This document shows positions 48,261 to 50,176 of a stretch of DNA of 50,176 bases, in pieces. The notes below the pieces were generated by a model. The model was not told where the DNA came from. It saw only the letters and a program-made list of their open reading frames with translations, and made no database searches. Source of the DNA: a virus; the IMG/VR virus record IMGVR_UViG_3300010885_013883, positions 1 to 50,176 of that record, one strand, 5' to 3'. Positions within the stretch are counted from its first letter, which is position 1. Each line of letters opens with the position of its first letter. Made by a program: the position numbers and the translations under genes.

Positions 48261-49037
48261 ATGCTAAAGACTTATCGCAGTATTTTTATTTCCGATGTGC
48301 ATTTAGGTACCAGAGATTGTAAAGCAGAAGCTCTTAATAATTTCCTTAAACACAATACCTGCGACACGCTATACCTTGTGGGAGATATCATAGATGCTTG
48401 GAGAATCCAACAAAACAAATGGCGATGGAAACAAAGCCATACCAATGTCGTTCGTAGGGTTCTTGGTCATAGTAAACGTGGCACTAGGGTTGTATACGTG
48501 GCTGGAAATCATGACGAATTCCTGCGTCCGATGATACCCTATGGTTTCAGTTTTGGACTTGTTGAAATACACAATCAAATAGAACATATAGGTGCAGACG
48601 GTAAACATTATCTTGTCACACATGGTGATTTGTTTGATGGAATAACTAGACTGGCACCGTGGATAGCATTTTTAGGAGACCGAGCATATGATATCATTTT
48701 ATCGCTTAATAGTAAATTCAATTGGATACGTCATCGTTTTGGTTTTGGGTACTTTAGCCTTAGCCAATTCCTTAAGCACAGAGTAAAAAAGGCTGTAGAT
48801 TTTATGTTCAAGTTTGAACATAATCTAGCAGGTTATTGTAAGAAGCGAGGTTTTGATGGTGTAATATGTGGCCACATACATCATGCTGAAATCAAACAAA
48901 TAGACGGCGTCACATACATGAATGACGGTGACTGGGTAGAGTCATGTACAGCACTGGTAGAGCATCATGACGGACGCTGGGAAATAGTTACATGGACACA
49001 GGAAAATGACAAAAACAATACTGATAATAACAGATAA
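48261..49037 (+). CDS. LpxH-like metallophosphoesterase
   Basis: A 258-aa calcineurin-fold hydrolase with all metal motifs: DVHLG (Asp 12, His 14), GDIID (Asp 42), GNHDE (82-86), VTHGD (His 121) and GHIHH (204-208). It is nearest to UDP-2,3-diacylglucosamine pyrophosphohydrolase-like (LpxH/YbbF) proteins, but phosphatase specificity is not provable here. It overlaps the following GT4 glycosyltransferase gene by 32 nt. The same gene pair occurs in bacteria, so it was probably acquired as a unit. Likely target: lipid or LPS precursors of the host envelope. Confidence 0.87.
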   Translation: MLKTYRSIFISDVHLGTRDCKAEALNNFLKHNTCDTLYLVGDIIDAWRIQQNKWRWKQSHTNVVRRVLGHSKRGTRVVYVAGNHDEFLRPMIPYGFSFGLVEIHNQIEHIGADGKHYLVTHGDLFDGITRLAPWIAFLGDRAYDIILSLNSKFNWIRHRFGFGYFSLSQFLKHRVKKAVDFMFKFEHNLAGYCKKRGFDGVICGHIHHAEIKQIDGVTYMNDGDWVESCTALVEHHDGRWEIVTWTQENDKNNTDNNR

Positions 49038-50010
49038 CTTACCGGATCAAATTAATGGCGTGGTTACAACTTACAAGAATATTGAGACATGTGCGATTTT
49101 GGATGGTTATAACGTTGTGGTGCTTCATCCCGGGTGGTTCCGCTACATTAGTTGCCCTGGCTACAACGAAGTCAAGATTGCCTATCCCAGGAACTTGGGC
49201 AAGAAGATTGAGGAGATCAATCCGGATTATATCCACATCGCCACAGAAGGTCCTCTTGGTCTGTGGGCTAGAGCATATCTTTCATTGGGCGATATTCGCC
49301 ACAATACCGCTTATCACACTAAGTTTCCTGAAGGGCTCAGAAAGCTATTTGGTATACCTGAGTCACTTACTTGGAGATTTGTACGCTGGTTTCATAAACA
49401 TAGTGGCAAGGTTTTAACAACTACAGATTCGATGGTCGCAGAGTTAAAGTCGCATGGCTTTGATGGTGAAGTACTTCCGTGGACACGTGGTGTCGACAGA
49501 GAAATATTTTATCCAAGAGAACAACGTAGAAATACCGGTCTTACTCTGGTCTGTGTTAGTCGTGTTAGTAAAGAAAAAAACTTAGAAGATTTTTTTAAGA
49601 TGGACTACCCTGGAGCCAAGAAAATTATGGTCGGCGATGGGCCCATGTTAGACACATACAAGAAACGATATCCTAGGGTAGAATTTGTAGGATTTAAAAC
49701 AGGCGCTGAACTAGCATATTACTATAATCTAGCAGATGTATTTGTATTTCCTAGTCAGTGGGAAACATTTGGACTAGTTATGATCGAAGCAATGGCCTGC
49801 GGTACACCCGTGGCCGCGTATCCTTGTCAAGGTCCAGAAGATGTCATAGATCAAGGTATTACAGGATTTATGGACAACAATCTTGCAACAGCGGTTCATC
49901 GTTGTTTGGGTTTAAATAGAAAACAAGTTTGGCAAGGTAGCCAACGATGGACATGGGAACATGCTTGGGAAATATTTCGAGATAATCTTGTTGACAAAAC
50001 TACAAAATAA
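49006..50010 (+). CDS. GT4 family glycosyltransferase
   Basis: A 334-aa GT-B glycosyltransferase. An N-terminal Rossmann lobe (TDNLPDQINGVVTTY with the Asn-Gly-Val acceptor loop) is followed by a C-terminal lobe with VSRVSKEKNLEDF, MVGDGPM and the E-x7-E nucleotide-sugar motif in WETFGLVMIEAMACGTP. It resembles lipid glycosyltransferases of the MgtA/SQD2 type. Together with the LpxH-like enzyme it probably modifies host envelope lipids or sugars, perhaps to block superinfection. The last codons contain a consensus promoter. Confidence 0.9.
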   Translation: MTKTILIITDNLPDQINGVVTTYKNIETCAILDGYNVVVLHPGWFRYISCPGYNEVKIAYPRNLGKKIEEINPDYIHIATEGPLGLWARAYLSLGDIRHNTAYHTKFPEGLRKLFGIPESLTWRFVRWFHKHSGKVLTTTDSMVAELKSHGFDGEVLPWTRGVDREIFYPREQRRNTGLTLVCVSRVSKEKNLEDFFKMDYPGAKKIMVGDGPMLDTYKKRYPRVEFVGFKTGAELAYYYNLADVFVFPSQWETFGLVMIEAMACGTPVAAYPCQGPEDVIDQGITGFMDNNLATAVHRCLGLNRKQVWQGSQRWTWEHAWEIFRDNLVDKTTK

Positions 50011-50019
50011 ATATATAAT
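49991..50019 (+). promoter_or_regulatory. Consensus sigma70 promoter of the tmRNA-like RNA
   Basis: TTGACA (49991-49996), 17-nt spacer, TATAAT (50014-50019); both hexamers perfect. A late element AATAAATA (50006-50013) is embedded just before the -10. The predicted start is near 50026. Confidence 0.85.
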
Positions 50020-50025
50020 GTAAGT

Positions 50026-50090
50026 TAAGACTGTATGAAGTCGATTGAAAAGGATTCTGGACGCGGGTTCGACTCCCGCCAGGTCCACCA
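50026..50090 (+). ncRNA. tmRNA-acceptor-like RNA (T arm plus CCA, no 5' half)
   Basis: About 65 nt from the predicted start to an encoded CCA (50088-50090). The 3' part is GGAC, T stem GCGGG / CCCGC (50063-50067 with 50075-50079), loop TTCGACT, then CAGGTCC-A-CCA. This is nearly the 3' end of bacterial tmRNA. Upstream is a small hairpin GACT-GTATGA-AGTC. The 5' acceptor strand (GGACCTG) is not within 60 nt upstream, so it is neither an ordinary tRNA nor a one-piece tmRNA. The size and layout resemble the acceptor piece of a permuted two-piece tmRNA. An attachment-site-like relic is the alternative. Confidence 0.6.
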
Positions 50091-50103
50091 TAAGGAAGTT
50101 TGT

Positions 50104-50176
50104 TATGATAGTTAAATTTGCAAATGCAATTGGTCGTGCTCATGGAAAGTTTTTTACCTGGTTAGGTCAAAAAGCG
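50104..50176 (+). CDS. Start of an unknown gene, cut by the window
   Basis: An ATG at 50104 with TAAGGAAG upstream opens a frame to the window end (MIVKFANAIGRAHGKFFTWL...). The ribosome site makes it a likely gene. If the preceding RNA is a permuted tmRNA, this stretch would have to be its intervening segment, so this gene and that model compete. Confidence 0.55.

Noticed and set aside
50010-50090. Complete tRNA gene at the right end
   Set aside because: T arm and CCA are clear, but the 5' acceptor strand GGACCTG, the D arm and an anticodon stem of normal size are absent.
50026-50090. Integration site (attP) in ssrA
   Set aside because: Not excluded, but no integrase or lysogeny gene is in the window and the genome is T4-like and apparently lytic. 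A dedicated perfect promoter argues for an expressed RNA.

Overview
The window is a piece of a large, strictly lytic-looking tailed phage of the T4 superfamily, with about 60% AT, tightly packed genes and almost everything on the + strand. The T4-type core present here is: large terminase (gp17), ssDNA-binding protein (gp32), UvsX recombinase, a UvsY-like mediator, UvsW helicase, a possible clamp-loader small subunit (gp62), primase (gp61), replicative helicase (gp41), and class I ribonucleotide reductase (NrdA/NrdB) with a glutaredoxin. Several structural proteins resemble those of marine and freshwater T4-like phages (cyanophage or pelagiphage type) more than coliphage T4. The host is a Gram-negative bacterium: the phage encodes a lipoprotein, proteins with Sec signal peptides, a C-terminal-Phe outer-membrane-like protein and an LpxH-like hydrolase. 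A BPSL0761-like protein and the style of the exported proteins hint at a betaproteobacterium, but this is weak inference.

Layout. 1-3.5 kb: packaging and structural genes. 3.5-7.3 kb: gp32, UvsX, UvsY-like and small genes. 7.3-9.4 kb: a run of small unknown genes, most with their own near-perfect sigma70-type promoter (early takeover region), ending in an AAA+ ATPase. 10.5-15.0 kb: an accessory transcription unit with an exported subtilase, a lipoprotein alpha/beta-hydrolase, a ParB-like protein and a T5orf172/GIY-YIG-like protein, closed by an intrinsic terminator. 15.1-20.0 kb: UvsW, gp62-like, zinc-finger protein, an exported PBP7-like DD-peptidase and a miniature DnaE-like protein. 20.0-21.1 kb (- strand): fatty-acid desaturase and an unknown gene. 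21.1-24.5 kb: a structural gene, primase and helicase. 24.5-32.3 kb: late/structural genes, with one - strand gene. 32.4-37.0 kb: nrdA, a membrane microprotein, nrdB, glutaredoxin. 37.0-40.9 kb: PAAR/peptidoglycan hydrolase fusion and a very large structural protein. 40.9-47.9 kb: metabolic and unknown genes (cupin, phosphoribosyltransferase, HODM-like, zinc ribbons, acidic paralogs, a 2OG-oxygenase-like protein). 47.9-50.2 kb: a candidate small RNA, an LpxH-like phosphatase plus GT4 glycosyltransferase pair, and a 65-nt RNA gene ending in a tmRNA-type T arm and CCA.

Regulation is unusually readable. Two promoter classes are visible: sigma70-like (TTGACA-N17-TATAAT, often with extended -10) and T4-late-like (NATAAATA). 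For about ten genes the promoter element ends only 4-6 nt before the start codon and no Shine-Dalgarno is present. The mRNA should then begin at or next to the AUG, so leaderless translation appears to be a systematic feature of this phage. The best leads for new biology are the tmRNA-acceptor-like RNA at 50026-50090, the leaderless promoters, the repeated promoter cassettes whose -35 box contains the stop codon of the preceding gene, and the exported protease/hydrolase cassette.
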